Part shown: in pieces, positions 18,985-32,100 of the stretch
How the letters are laid out: every line of letters begins with the position of its first letter
Numbering within the stretch: position 1 is the stretch's first letter
Assembly: GCA_008729055.1 (NCBI GenBank)
Contig: SDUX01000103.1
Span: forward strand, 1 to 64,000
Reading direction: 5' to 3'
Source of the DNA: Pyropia haitanensis
Taxonomy: Eukaryota > Rhodophyta > Bangiophyceae > Bangiales > Bangiaceae
DNA: 64,000 nucleotides
The notes under the pieces: model-generated
Seen by the model: the letters and a program-made list of their open reading frames with translations, nothing else
What the model was told of the DNA's origin: nothing
Database searches by the model: none
Translations under genes and position numbers: made by a program

Positions 18985-20150
18985 CGGAACTTTTGTCGCC
19001 GACCGTCACACCTGGCTGTCGGGACCCCCACGTGGCAAAAACCATTCCACAAAATTGACACGTGGAAACCGGCGCTCCACAAAACGCTCGTTGCATCCAA
19101 CGGACGCGCCAACGAACGGGTCGGCCAACCACCCCATGCACGACGGTGCGGGTGGAAGCTCGGACGTCGAGCGGGCGGATGTATGGCTGGAATAAAGCAT
19201 GCAAGCCAATTCGGCCGCCGGAGCGCGTGCTGCATTGCTGTACACGCGAAAGTGGGCAAAAGTGGGCAACAGTGGGCAAAAGTGGGTGAGAAGCGGCCTA
19301 CCACCGCATGCACGACCGTGGGGGTCGAACCTCGGACATCGAGCGGGTGGATCTATGGCTGGAATGAAGGATGCGCGCCAATTCGGCCGCCGGATCGTGT
19401 GCAGCATCGCTGTAGACGCAAAAGTGGGCAAAAGTGGGCAAAAGTGGGCACAAGTGGGTAGGAAGTGGGTAAGAAGTGGGCAAAAAGTGGGCAAAAAGGG
19501 GGCCAAATTAGGACACAAATGGGCAATTGGGGGCAAGAACTTTCCATAACTGCAAAGAAAATTCACGTGAAAGTCGCCAGAAAGTGGTCCAACAGTGGCC
19601 ACAAAGTGCGCCCCGCCACCCAAACTGTCCACTGCGCGTTCCGCCCGTCACACTGGCGTGGACGGTGTGAGGGCGGAACTTTTGTCGCCGACCGTCACAC
19701 CTGGCTGTCGGGACCCCCACGTGGCAAAAACCATTCCACAAAATTGACACGTGGAAACCGGCGCTCCACAAAACGCTCGTTGCATCCAACGGACGCGCCA
19801 ACGAACGGGTCGGCCAACCACCCCATGCACGACGGTGCGGGTGGAAGCTCGGACGTCGAGCGGGCGGATGTATGGCTGGAATAAAGGATGCGAGCAAATT
19901 CGGCCGCCGGAGCGCGTGCAGCATTGCTGTACACGCAAAAGTGGGCAAAAGTGGGCAACAGTGGGCAAAAGTGGGTGAGAAGCGGCCGACCACCTCATGC
20001 ACGACCGTGGGGGTCGAACCTCGGACATCGAGGGGGTGGATTTATGGCTGGAATGAAGGATGCGCGCCAATTCGGCCGCCGGATCGTGTGCAGCATCGCT
20101 GTAGACGCAAAAGTGGGCAAAAGTGGGCAAAAGTGGGCAAAAGTGGGTAG
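18985..20150. repeat. type-1 island inside type-2 array
   Basis: After three complete type-2 units, sequence reverts to type 1 at about 19000-19045 and returns to type 2 by about 20150. The right-hand transition repeats the private variants of the first transition (CGAGCAAATTCGG and AGGGGGTGGATTTATGG) at an offset of 3451 bases, exactly five units. Confidence 0.85.
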
Positions 20151-23100
20151 GAAGTGGGCAAGAAGTGGGCAAAAAGTGGGCAAAAAGGGGGCCAAATTGG
20201 GACACAAATGGGCGATTGGGGGCAAGAAGTTTCCAAAACTGTAAAGAAAATTGACGTGAAAGCCGCCAGAAAGTCGTCCAACAGTGACCAGAAAGTGCGC
20301 CCCGCCACCCAAACTGTCCACTGCGCGTTCCGCCCGTCACACTGGCGTGGACGGTGAGAGGGCGGAACTTTTGTCGCCGACCGTCACACCTGGCTGTCGG
20401 GACCCCCACGTGGCAAAAACCATCCCACAAAATTGACACGTGGAAACCGGCGCTCCACAAAAAACACTCGTTGCATCCAACGGACGCGCCAACAAACGGG
20501 TCGGCCAACCAGCCCATGCACGACGGTGCGGGTGGAGCCTCGGACATCGAGCGGGCGGATGTATGGCTGGAATAAAGGATGCGAGCCAATTCGGCCGCCG
20601 GAGCGCGTGCAGCATTGCTGTACACGCAAAAGTGGGCAAAAGTGGGCAACAGTGGGCAAAAGTGGATAAGAAGCGGCCAACCACCCCATGCACGACCGTG
20701 GGGGTCGAACCTCGGACATGGAACGGGCGGATCTATGGCTGGAATGAAGGATGCGCGCCAATTCGGCCGCCGGATGGTGTGCAGCATCGCTGTAGACGCA
20801 AAAGTGGGCAAAAGTGGGCAAAAGTGGGCAAAAGTGGGTAGGAAGTGGGCAAGAAGTGGGCAAAAAGTGGGCAAAAAGGGGGCCAAATTGGGACACAAAT
20901 GGGCGATTGGGGGCAAGAAGTTTCCAAAACTGTAAAGAAAATTGACGTGAAAGCCGCCAGAAAGTCGTCCAACAGTGACCAGAAAGTGCGCCCCGCCACC
21001 CAAACTGTCCACTGCGCGTTCCGCCCGTCACACTGGCGTGGACGGTGAGAGGGCGGAACTTTTGTCGCCGGCCGTCACACCTGGCTGTCGGGACCCCCAC
21101 GTGGCAAAAACCATCCCACAAAATTGACACGTGGAAACCGGCGCTCCACAAAAAACACTCGTTGCATCCAACGGACGCGCCAACAAACGGGTCGGCCAAC
21201 CAGCCCATGCACGACGGTGCGGGTGGAGCCTCGGACATCGAGCGGGCGGATGTATGGCTGGAATAAAGGATGCGAGCCAATTCGGCCGCCGGAGCGCGTG
21301 CAGCATTGCTGTACACGCAAAAGTGGGCAAAAGTGGGCAACAGTGGGCAAAAGTGGATAAGAAGCGGCCAACCACCCCATGCACGACCGTGGGGGTCGAA
21401 CCTCGGACATGGAACGGGCGGATCTATGGCTGGAATGAAGGATGCGCGCCAATTCGGCCGCCGGATCGTGTGCAGCATCGCTGTAGACGCAAAAGTGGGC
21501 AAAAGTGGGCAAAAGTGGGCAAAAGTGGGTAGGAAGTGGGCAAGAAGTGGGCAAAAAGTGGGCAAAAAGGGGGCCAAATTGGGACACAAATGGGCGATTG
21601 GGGGCAAGAAGTTTCCAAAACTGTAAAGAAAATTGACGTGAAAGCCGCCAGAAAGTCGTCCAACAGTGACCAGAAAGTGCGCCCCGCCACCCAAACTGTC
21701 CACTGCGCGTTCCGCCCGTCACACTGGCGTGGACGGTGTGAGGGCGGAACTTTTGTCGCCGACCGTCACACCTGGCTGTCGGGACCCCCACGTGGCAAAA
21801 ACCATTCCACAAAATTGACACGTGGAAACCGGCGCTCCACAAAACGCTCGTTGCATCCAACGGACGCGCCAACAAACGGGTCGGCCAACCAGCCCATGCA
21901 CGACGGTGCGGGTGGAGCCTCGGACATCGAGCGGGCGGATGTATGGCTGGAATAAAGGATGCGAGCCAATTCGGCCGCCGGAGCGCGTGCAGCATTGCTG
22001 TACACGCAAAAGTGGGCAAAAGTGGGCAACAGTGGGCAAAAGTGGATAAGAAGCGGCCAACCACCCCATGCACGACCGTGGGGGTCGAACCTCGGACATG
22101 GAACGGGCGGATCTATGGCTGGAATGAAGGATGCGCGCCAATTCGGCCGCCGGATGGTGTGCAGCATCGCTGTAGACGCAAAAGTGGGCAAAAGTGGGCA
22201 AAAGTGGGCAAAAGTGGGTAGGAAGTGGGCAAGAAGTGGGCAAAAAGTGGGCAAAAAGGGGGCCAAATTGGGACACAAATGGGCGATTGGGGGCAAGAAG
22301 TTTCCAAAACTGTAAAGAAAATTGACGTGAAAGCCGCCAGAAAGTCGTCCAACAGTGACCAGAAAGTGCGCCCCGCCACCCAAACTGTCCACTGCGCGTT
22401 CCGCCCGTCACACTGGCGTGGACGGTGAGAGGGCGGAACTTTTGTCGCCGGCCGTCACACCTGGCTGTCGGGACCCCCACGTGGCAAAAACCATCCCACA
22501 AAATTGACACGTGGAAACCGGCGCTCCACAAAAAACACTCGTTGCATCCAACGGACGCGCCAACAAACGGGTCGGCCAACCAGCCCATGCACGACGGTGC
22601 GGGTGGAGCCTCGGACATCGAGCGGGCGGATGTATGGCTGGAATAAAGGATGCGAGCCAATTCGGCCGCCGGAGCGCGTGCAGCATTGCTGTACACGCAA
22701 AAGTGGGCAAAAGTGGGCAACAGTGGGCAAAAGTGGATAAGAAGCGGCCAACCACCCCATGCACGACCGTGGGGGTCGAACCTCGGACATGGAACGGGCG
22801 GATCTATGGCTGGAATGAAGGATGCGCGCCAATTCGGCCGCCGGATGGTGTGCAGCATCGCTGTAGACGCAAAAGTGGGCAAAAGTGGGCAAAAGTGGGC
22901 AAAAGTGGGTAGGAAGTGGGCAAGAAGTGGGCAAAAAGTGGGCAAAAAGGGGGCCAAATTGGGACACAAATGGGCGATTGGGGGCAAGAAGTTTCCAAAA
23001 CTGTAAAGAAAATTGACGTGAAAGCCGCCAGAAAGTCGTCCAACAGTGACCAGAAAGTGCGCCCCGCCACCCAAACTGTCCACTGCGCGTTCCGCCCGTC

Positions 23101-26100
23101 ACACTGGCGTGGACGGTGAGAGGGCGGAACTTTTGTCGCCGACCGTCACACCTGGCTGTCGGGACCCCCACGTGGCAAAAACCATTCCACAAAATTGACA
23201 CGTGGAAACCGGCGCTCCACAAAAACGCTCGTTGCATCCAACGGACGCGCCAACAAACGGGTCGGCCAACCAGCCCATGCACGACGGTGCGGGTGGAGCC
23301 TCGGACATCGAGCGGGCGGATGTATGGCTGGAATAAAGGATGCGAGCCAATTCGGCCGCCGGAGCGCGTGCAGCATTGCTGTACACGCAAAAGTGGGCAA
23401 AAGTGGGCAACAGTGGGCAAAAGTGGATAAGAAGCGGCCAACCACCCCATGCACGACCGTGGGGGTCGAACCTCGGACATGGAACGGGCGGATCTATGGC
23501 TGGAATGAAGGATGCGCGCCAATTCGGCCGCCGGATGGTGTGCAGCATCGCTGTAGACGCAAAAGTGGGCAAAAGTGGGCAAAAGTGGGCAAAAGTGGGT
23601 AGGAAGTGGGCAAGAAGTGGGCAAAAAGTGGGCAAAAAGGGGGCCAAATTGGGACACAAATGGGCGATTGGGGGCAAGAAGTTTCCAAAACTGTAAAGAA
23701 AATTGACGTGAAAGCCGCCAGAAAGTCGTCCAACAGTGACCAGAAAGTGCGCCCCGCCACCCAAACTGTCCACTGCGCGTTCCGCCCGTCACACTGGCGT
23801 GGACGGTGAGAGGGCGGAACTTTTGTCGCCGACCGTCACACCTGGCTGTCGGGACCCCCACGTGGCAAAAACCATCCCACAAAATTGACACGTGGAAACC
23901 GGCGCTCCACAAAAAACACTCGTTGCATCCAACGGACGCGCCAACAAACGGGTCGGCCAACCAGCCCATGCACGACGGTGCGGGTGGAGCCTCGGACATC
24001 GAGCGGGCGGATGTATGGCTGGAATAAAGGATGCGAGCCAATTCGGCCGCCGGAGCGCGTGCAGCATTGCTGTACACGCAAAAGTGGGCAAAAGTGGGCA
24101 ACAGTGGGCAAAAGTGGATAAGAAGCGGCCAACCACCCCATGCACGACCGTGGGGGTCGAACCTCGGACATGGAACGGGCGGATCTATGGCTGGAATGAA
24201 GGATGCGCGCCAATTCGGCCGCCGGATGGTGTGCAGCATCGCTGTAGACGCAAAAGTGGGCAAAAGTGGGCAAAAGTGGGCAAAAGTGGGTAGGAAGTGG
24301 GCAAGAAGTGGGCAAAAAGTGGGCAAAAAGGGGGCCAAATTGGGACACAAATGGGCGATTGGGGGCAAGAAGTTTCCAAAACTGTAAAGAAAATTGACGT
24401 GAAAGCCGCCAGAAAGTCGTCCAACAGTGACCAGAAAGTGCGCCCCGCCACCCAAACTGTCCACTGCGCGTTCCGCCCGTCACACTGGCGTGGACGGTGA
24501 GAGGGCGGAACTTTTGTCGCCGACCGTCACACCTGGCTGTCGGGACCCCCACGTGGCAAAAACCATCCCACAAAATTGACACGTGGAAACCGGCGCTCCA
24601 CAAAAAACACTCGTTGCATCCAACGGACGCGCCAACAAACGGGTCGGCCAACCAGCCCATGCACGACGGTGCGGGTGGAGCCTCGGACATCGAGCGGGCG
24701 GATGTATGGCTGGAATAAAGGATGCGAGCCAATTCGGCCGCCGGAGCGCGTGCAGCATTGCTGTACACGCAAAAGTGGGCAAAAGTGGGCAACAGTGGGC
24801 AAAAGTGGATAAGAAGCGGCCAACCACCCCATGCACGACCGTGGGGGTCGAACCTCGGACATGGAACGGGCGGATCTATGGCTGGAATGAAGGATGCGCG
24901 CCAATTCGGCCGCCGGATGGTGTGCAGCATCGCTGTAGACGCAAAAGTGGGCAAAAGTGGGCAAAAGTGGGCAAAAGTGGGTAGGAAGTGGGCAAGAAGT
25001 GGGCAAAAAGTGGGCAAAAAGGGGGCCAAATTGGGACACAAATGGGCGATTGGGGGCAAGAAGTTTCCAAAACTGTAAAGAAAATTGACGTGAAAGCCGC
25101 CAGAAAGTCGTCCAACAGTGACCAGAAAGTGCGCCCCGCCACCCAAACTGTCCACTGCGCGTTCCGCCCGTCACACTGGCGTGGACGGTGAGAGGGCGGA
25201 ACTTTTGTCGCCGACCGTCACACCTGGCTGTCGGGACCCCCACGTGGCAAAAACCATCCCACAAAATTGACACGTGGAAACCGGCGCTCCACAAAAACAC
25301 TCGTTGCATCCAACGGACGCGCCAACAAACGGGTCGGCCAACCAGCCCATGCACGACGGTGCGGGTGGAGCCTCGGACATCGAGCGGGCGGATGTATGGC
25401 TGGAATAAAGGATGCGAGCCAATTCGGCCGCCGGAGCGCGTGCAGCATTGCTGTACACGCAAAAGTGGGCAAAAGTGGGCAACAGTGGGCAAAAGTGGAT
25501 AAGAAGCGGCCAACCACCCCATGCACGACCGTGGGGGTCGAACCTCGGACATGGAGCGGGCGGATCTATGGCTGGAATGAAGGATGCGCGCCAATTCGGC
25601 CGCCGGATGGTGTGCAGCATCGCTGTAGACGCAAAAGTGGGCAAAAGTGGGCAAAAGTGGGCAAAAGTGGGTAGGAAGTGGGCAAGAAGTGGGCAAAAAG
25701 TGGGCAAAAAGGGGGCCAAATTGGGACACAAATGGGCGATTGGGGGCAAGAAGTTTCCAAAACTGTAAAGAAAATTGACGTGAAAGCCGCCAGAAAGTCG
25801 TCCAACAGTGACCAGAAAGTGCGCCCCGCCACCCAAACTGTCCACTGCGCGTTCCGCCCGTCACACTGGCGTGGACGGTGAGAGGGCGGAACTTTTGTCG
25901 CCGACCGTCACACCTGGCTGTCGGGACCCCCACGTGGCAAAAACCATCCCACAAAATTGACACGTGGAAACCGGCGCTCCACAAAAAACACTCGTTGCAT
26001 CCAACGGACGCGCCAACAAACGGGTCGGCCAACCAGCCCATGCACGACGGTGCGGGTGGAGCCTCGGACATCGAGCGGGCGGATGTATGGCTGGAATAAA

Positions 26101-29100
26101 GGATGCGAGCCAATTCGGCCGCCGGAGCGCGTGCAGCATTGCTGTACACGCAAAAGTGGGCAAAAGTGGGCAACAGTGGGCAAAAGTGGATAAGAAGCGG
26201 CCAACCACCCCATGCACGACCGTGGGGGTCGAACCTCGGACATGGAACGGGCGGATCTATGGCTGGAATGAAGGATGCGCGCCAATTCGGCCGCCGGATG
26301 GTGTGCAGCATCGCTGTAGACGCAAAAGTGGGCAAAAGTGGGCAAAAGTGGGCAAAAGTGGGTAGGAAGTGGGCAAGAAGTGGGCAAAAAGTGGGCAAAA
26401 AGGGGGCCAAATTGGGACACAAATGGGCGATTGGGGGCAAGAAGTTTCCAAAACTGTAAAGAAAATTGACGTGAAAGCCGCCAGAAAGTCGTCCAACAGT
26501 GACCAGAAAGTGCGCCCCGCCACCCAAACTGTCCACTGCGCGTTCCGCCCGTCACACTGGCGTGGACGGTGAGAGGGCGGAACTTTTGTCGCCGACCGTC
26601 ACACCTGGCTGTCGGGACCCCCACGTGGCAAAAACCATCCCACAAAATTGACACGTGGAAACCGGCGCTCCACAAAAAACACTCGTTGCATCCAACGGAC
26701 GCGCCAACAAACGGGTCGGCCAACCAGCCCATGCACGACGGTGCGGGTGGAGCCTCGGACATCGAGCGGGCGGATGTATGGCTGGAATAAAGGATGCGAG
26801 CCAATTCGGCCGCCGGAGCGCGTGCAGCATTGCTGTACACGCAAAAGTGGGCAAAAGTGGGCAACAGTGGGCAAAAGTGGATAAGAAGCGGCCAACCACC
26901 CCATGCACGACCGTGGGGGTCGAACCTCGGACATGGAACGGGCGGATCTATGGCTGGAATGAAGGATGCGCGCCAATTCGGCCGCCGGATGGTGTGCAGC
27001 ATCGCTGTAGACGCAAAAGTGGGCAAAAGTGGGCAAAAGTGGGCAAAAGTGGGTAGGAAGTGGGCAAGAAGTGGGCAAAAAGTGGGCAAAAAGGGGGCCA
27101 AATTGGGACACAAATGGGCGATTGGGGGCAAGAAGTTTCCAAAACTGTAAAGAAAATTGACGTGAAAGCCGCCAGAAAGTCGTCCAACAGTGACCAGAAA
27201 GTGCGCCCCGCCACCCAAACTGTCCACTGCGCGTTCCGCCCGTCACACTGGCGTGGACGGTGAGAGGGCGGAACTTTTGTCGCCGACCGTCACACCTGGC
27301 TGTCGGGACCCCCACGTGGCAAAAACCATCCCACAAAATTGACACGTGGAAACCGGCGCTCCACAAAAAACACTCGTTGCATCCAACGGACGCGCCAACA
27401 AACGGGTCGGCCAACCAGCCCATGCACGACGGTGCGGGTGGAGCCTCGGACATCGAGCGGGCGGATGTATGGCTGGAATAAAGGATGCGAGCCAATTCGG
27501 CCGCCGGAGCGCGTGCAGCATTGCTGTACACGCAAAAGTGGGCAAAAGTGGGCAACAGTGGGCAAAAGCAAAAGTGGATAAGAAGCGGCCAACCACCCCA
27601 TGCACGACCGTGGGGGGTCGAAACCTCGGACATGGAGCGGGCGGATCTATGGCTGGAATGAAGGATGCGCGCCAATTCGGCCGCCGGATGGTGTGCAGCA
27701 TCGCTGTAGACGCAAAAGTGGGCAAAAGTGGGCAAAAGTGGGCAAAAGTGGGTAGGAAGTGGGCAAGAAGTGGGCAAAAAGTGGGCAAAAAGGGGGCCAA
27801 ATTGGGACACAAATGGGCGATTGGGGGCAAGAAGTTTCCAAAACTGTAAAGAAAATTGACGTGAAAGCCGCCAGAAAGTCGTCCAACAGTGACCAGAAAG
27901 TGCGCCCCGCCACCCAAACTGTCCACTGCGCGTTCCGCCCGTCACACTGGCGTGGACGGTGAGAGGGCGGAACTTTTGTCGCCGACCGTCACACCTGGCT
28001 GTCGGGACCCCCACGTGGCAAAAACCATCCCACAAAATTGACACGTGGAAACCGGCGCTCCACAAAAAACACTCGTTGCATCCAACGGACGCGCCAACAA
28101 ACGGGTCGGCCAACCAGCCCATGCACGACGGTGCGGGTGGAGCCTCGGACATCGAGCGGGCGGATGTATGGCTGGAATAAAGGATGCGAGCCAATTCGGC
28201 CGCCGGAGCGCGTGCAGCATTGCTGTACACGCAAAAGTGGGCAAAAGTGGGCAACAGTGGGCAAAAGTGGATAAGAAGCGGCCAACCACCCCATGCACGA
28301 CCGTGGGGGTCGAACCTCGGACATGGAACGGGCGGATCTATGGCTGGAATGAAGGATGCGCGCCAATTCGGCCGCCGGATGGTGTGCAGCATCGCTGTAG
28401 ACGCAAAAGTGGGCAAAAGTGGGCAAAAGTGGGCAAAAGTGGGTAGGAAGTGGGCAAGAAGTGGGCAAAAAGTGGGCAAAAAGGGGGCCAAATTGGGACA
28501 CAAATGGGCGATTGGGGGCAAGAAGTTTCCAAAACTGTAAAGAAAATTGACGTGAAAGCCGCCAGAAAGTCGTCCAACAGTGACCAGAAAGTGCGCCCCG
28601 CCACCCAAACTGTCCACTGCGCGTTCCGCCCGTCACACTGGCGTGGACGGTGAGAGGGCGGAACTTTTGTCGCCGACCGTCACACCTGGCTGTCGGGACC
28701 CCCACGTGGCAAAAACCATCCCACAAAATTGACACGTGGAAACCGGCGCTCCACAAAAAACACTCGTTGCATCCAACGGACGCGCCAACAAACGGGTCGG
28801 CCAACCAGCCCATGCACGACGGTGCGGGTGGAGCCTCGGACATCGAGCGGGCGGATGTATGGCTGGAATAAAGGATGCGAGCCAATTCGGCCGCCGGAGC
28901 GCGTGCAGCATTGCTGTACACGCAAAAGTGGGCAAAAGTGGGCAACAGTGGGCAAAAGTGGATAAGAAGCGGCCAACCACCCCATGCACGACCGTGGGGG
29001 TCGAACCTCGGACATGGAACGGGCGGATCTATGGCTGGAATGAAGGATGCGCGCCAATTCGGCCGCCGGATGGTGTGCAGCATCGCTGTAGACGCAAAAG

Positions 29101-32100
29101 TGGGCAAAAGTGGGCAAAAGTGGGCAAAAGTGGGTAGGAAGTGGGCAAGAAGTGGGCAAAAAGTGGGCAAAAAGGGGGCCAAATTGGGACACAAATGGGC
29201 GATTGGGGGCAAGAAGTTTCCAAAACTGTAAAGAAAATTGACGTGAAAGCCGCCAGAAAGTCGTCCAACAGTGACCAGAAAGTGCGCCCCGCCACCCAAA
29301 CTGTCCACTGCGCGTTCCGCCCGTCACACTGGCGTGGACGGTGAGAGGGCGGAACTTTTGTCGCCGACCGTCACACCTGGCTGTCGGGACCCCCACGTGG
29401 CAAAAACCATCCCACAAAATTGACACGTGGAAACCGGCGCTCCACAAAAAACACTCGTTGCATCCAACGGACGCGCCAACAAACGGGTCGGCCAACCAGC
29501 CCATGCACGACGGTGCGGGTGGAGCCTCGGACATCGAGCGGGCGGATGTATGGCTGGAATAAAGGATGCGAGCCAATTCGGCCGCCGGAGCGCGTGCAGC
29601 ATTGCTGTACACGCAAAAGTGGGCAAAAGTGGGCAACAGTGGGCAAAAGTGGATAAGAAGCGGCCAACCACCCCATGCACGACCGTGGGGGTCGAACCTC
29701 GGACATGGAACGGGCGGATCTATGGCTGGAATGAAGGATGCGCGCCAATTCGGCCGCCGGATGGTGTGCAGCATCGCTGTAGACGCAAAAGTGGGCAAAA
29801 GTGGGCAAAAGTGGGCAAAAGTGGGTAGGAAGTGGGCAAGAAGTGGGCAAAAAGTGGGCAAAAAGGGGGCCAAATTGGGACACAAATGGGCGATTGGGGG
29901 CAAGAAGTTTCCAAAACTGTAAAGAAAATTGACGTGAAAGCCGCCAGAAAGTCGTCCAACAGTGACCAGAAAGTGCGCCCCGCCACCCAAACTGTCCACT
30001 GCGCGTTCCGCCCGTCACACTGGCGTGGACGGTGAGAGGGCGGAACTTTTGTCGCCGACCGTCACACCTGGCTGTCGGGACCCCCACGTGGCAAAAACCA
30101 TCCCACAAAATTGACACGTGGAAACCGGCGCTCCACAAAAAACACTCGTTGCATCCAACGGACGCGCCAACAAACGGGTCGGCCAACCAGCCCATGCACG
30201 ACGGTGCGGGTGGAGCCTCGGACATCGAGCGGGCGGATGTATGGCTGGAATAAAGGATGCGAGCCAATTCGGCCGCCGGAGCGCGTGCAGCATTGCTGTA
30301 CACGCAAAAGTGGGCAAAAGTGGGCAACAGTGGGCAAAAGTGGATAAGAAGCGGCCAACCACCCCATGCACGACCGTGGGGGTCGAACCTCGGACATGGA
30401 ACGGGCGGATCTATGGCTGGAATGAAGGATGCGCGCCAATTCGGCCGCCGGATGGTGTGCAGCATCGCTGTAGACGCAAAAGTGGGCAAAAGTGGGCAAA
30501 AGTGGGCAAAAGTGGGTAGGAAGTGGGCAAGAAGTGGGCAAAAAGTGGGCAAAAAGGGGGCCAAATTGGGACACAAATGGGCGATTGGGGGCAAGAAGTT
30601 TCCAAAACTGTAAAGAAAATTGACGTGAAAGCCGCCAGAAAGTCGTCCAACAGTGACCAGAAAGTGCGCCCCGCCACCCAAACTGTCCACTGCGCGTTCC
30701 GCCCGTCACACTGGCGTGGACGGTGAGAGGGCGGAACTTTTGTCGCCGACCGTCACACCTGGCTGTCGGGACCCCCACGTGGCAAAAACCATCCCACAAA
30801 ATTGACACGTGGAAACCGGCGCTCCACAAAAAACACTCGTTGCATCCAACGGACGCGCCAACAAACGGGTCGGCCAACCAGCCCATGCACGACGGTGCGG
30901 GTGGAGCCTCGGACATCGAGCGGGCGGATGTATGGCTGGAATAAAGGATGCGAGCCAATTCGGCCGCCGGAGCGCGTGCAGCATTGCTGTACACGCAAAA
31001 GTGGGCAAAAGTGGGCAACAGTGGGCAAAAGTGGATAAGAAGCGGCCAACCACCCCATGCACGACCGTGGGGGTCGAACCTCGGACATGGAACGGGCGGA
31101 TCTATGGCTGGAATGAAGGATGCGCGCCAATTCGGCCGCCGGATGGTGTGCAGCATCGCTGTAGACGCAAAAGTGGGCAAAAGTGGGCAAAAGTGGGCAA
31201 AAGTGGGTAGGAAGTGGGCAAGAAGTGGGCAAAAAGTGGGCAAAAAGGGGGCCAAATTGGGACACAAATGGGCGATTGGGGGCAAGAAGTTTCCAAAACT
31301 GTAAAGAAAATTGACGTGAAAGCCGCCAGAAAGTCGTCCAACAGTGACCAGAAAGTGCGCCCCGCCACCCAAACTGTCCACTGCGCGTTCCGCCCGTCAC
31401 ACTGGCGTGGACGGTGAGAGGGCGGAACTTTTGTCGCCGACCGTCACACCTGGCTGTCGGGACCCCCACGTGGCAAAAACCATCCCACAAAATTGACACG
31501 TGGAAACCGGCGCTCCACAAAAAACACTCGTTGCATCCAACGGACGCGCCAACAAACGGGTCGGCCAACCAGCCCATGCACGACGGTGCGGGTGGAGCCT
31601 CGGACATCGAGCGGGCGGATGTATGGCTGGAATAAAGGATGCGAGCCAATTCGGCCGCCGGAGCGCGTGCAGCATTGCTGTACACGCAAAAGTGGGCAAA
31701 AGTGGGCAACAGTGGGCAAAAGTGGATAAGAAGCGGCCAACCACCCCATGCACGACCGTGGGGGTCGAACCTCGGACATGGAACGGGCGGATCTATGGCT
31801 GGAATGAAGGATGCGCGCCAATTCGGCCGCCGGATGGTGTGCAGCATCGCTGTAGACGCAAAAGTGGGCAAAAGTGGGCAAAAGTGGGCAAAAGTGGGTA
31901 GGAAGTGGGCAAGAAGTGGGCAAAAAGTGGGCAAAAAGGGGGCCAAATTGGGACACAAATGGGCGATTGGGGGCAAGAAGTTTCCAAAACTGTAAAGAAA
32001 ATTGACGTGAAAGCCGCCAGAAAGTCGTCCAACAGTGACCAGAAAGTGCGCCCCGCCACCCAAACTGTCCACTGCGCGTTCCGCCCGTCACACTGGCGTG

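Noticed and set aside
22455..24464. 669-codon open frame on the minus strand, with 439-codon versions in almost every unit pair
   Set aside because: The unit length (691) is not a multiple of three, so each frame wanders through different readings of the same DNA. The product is low-complexity (PFLPTF/CPLL-type, complement of the G-tracts), and equivalents exist in other frames on both strands.
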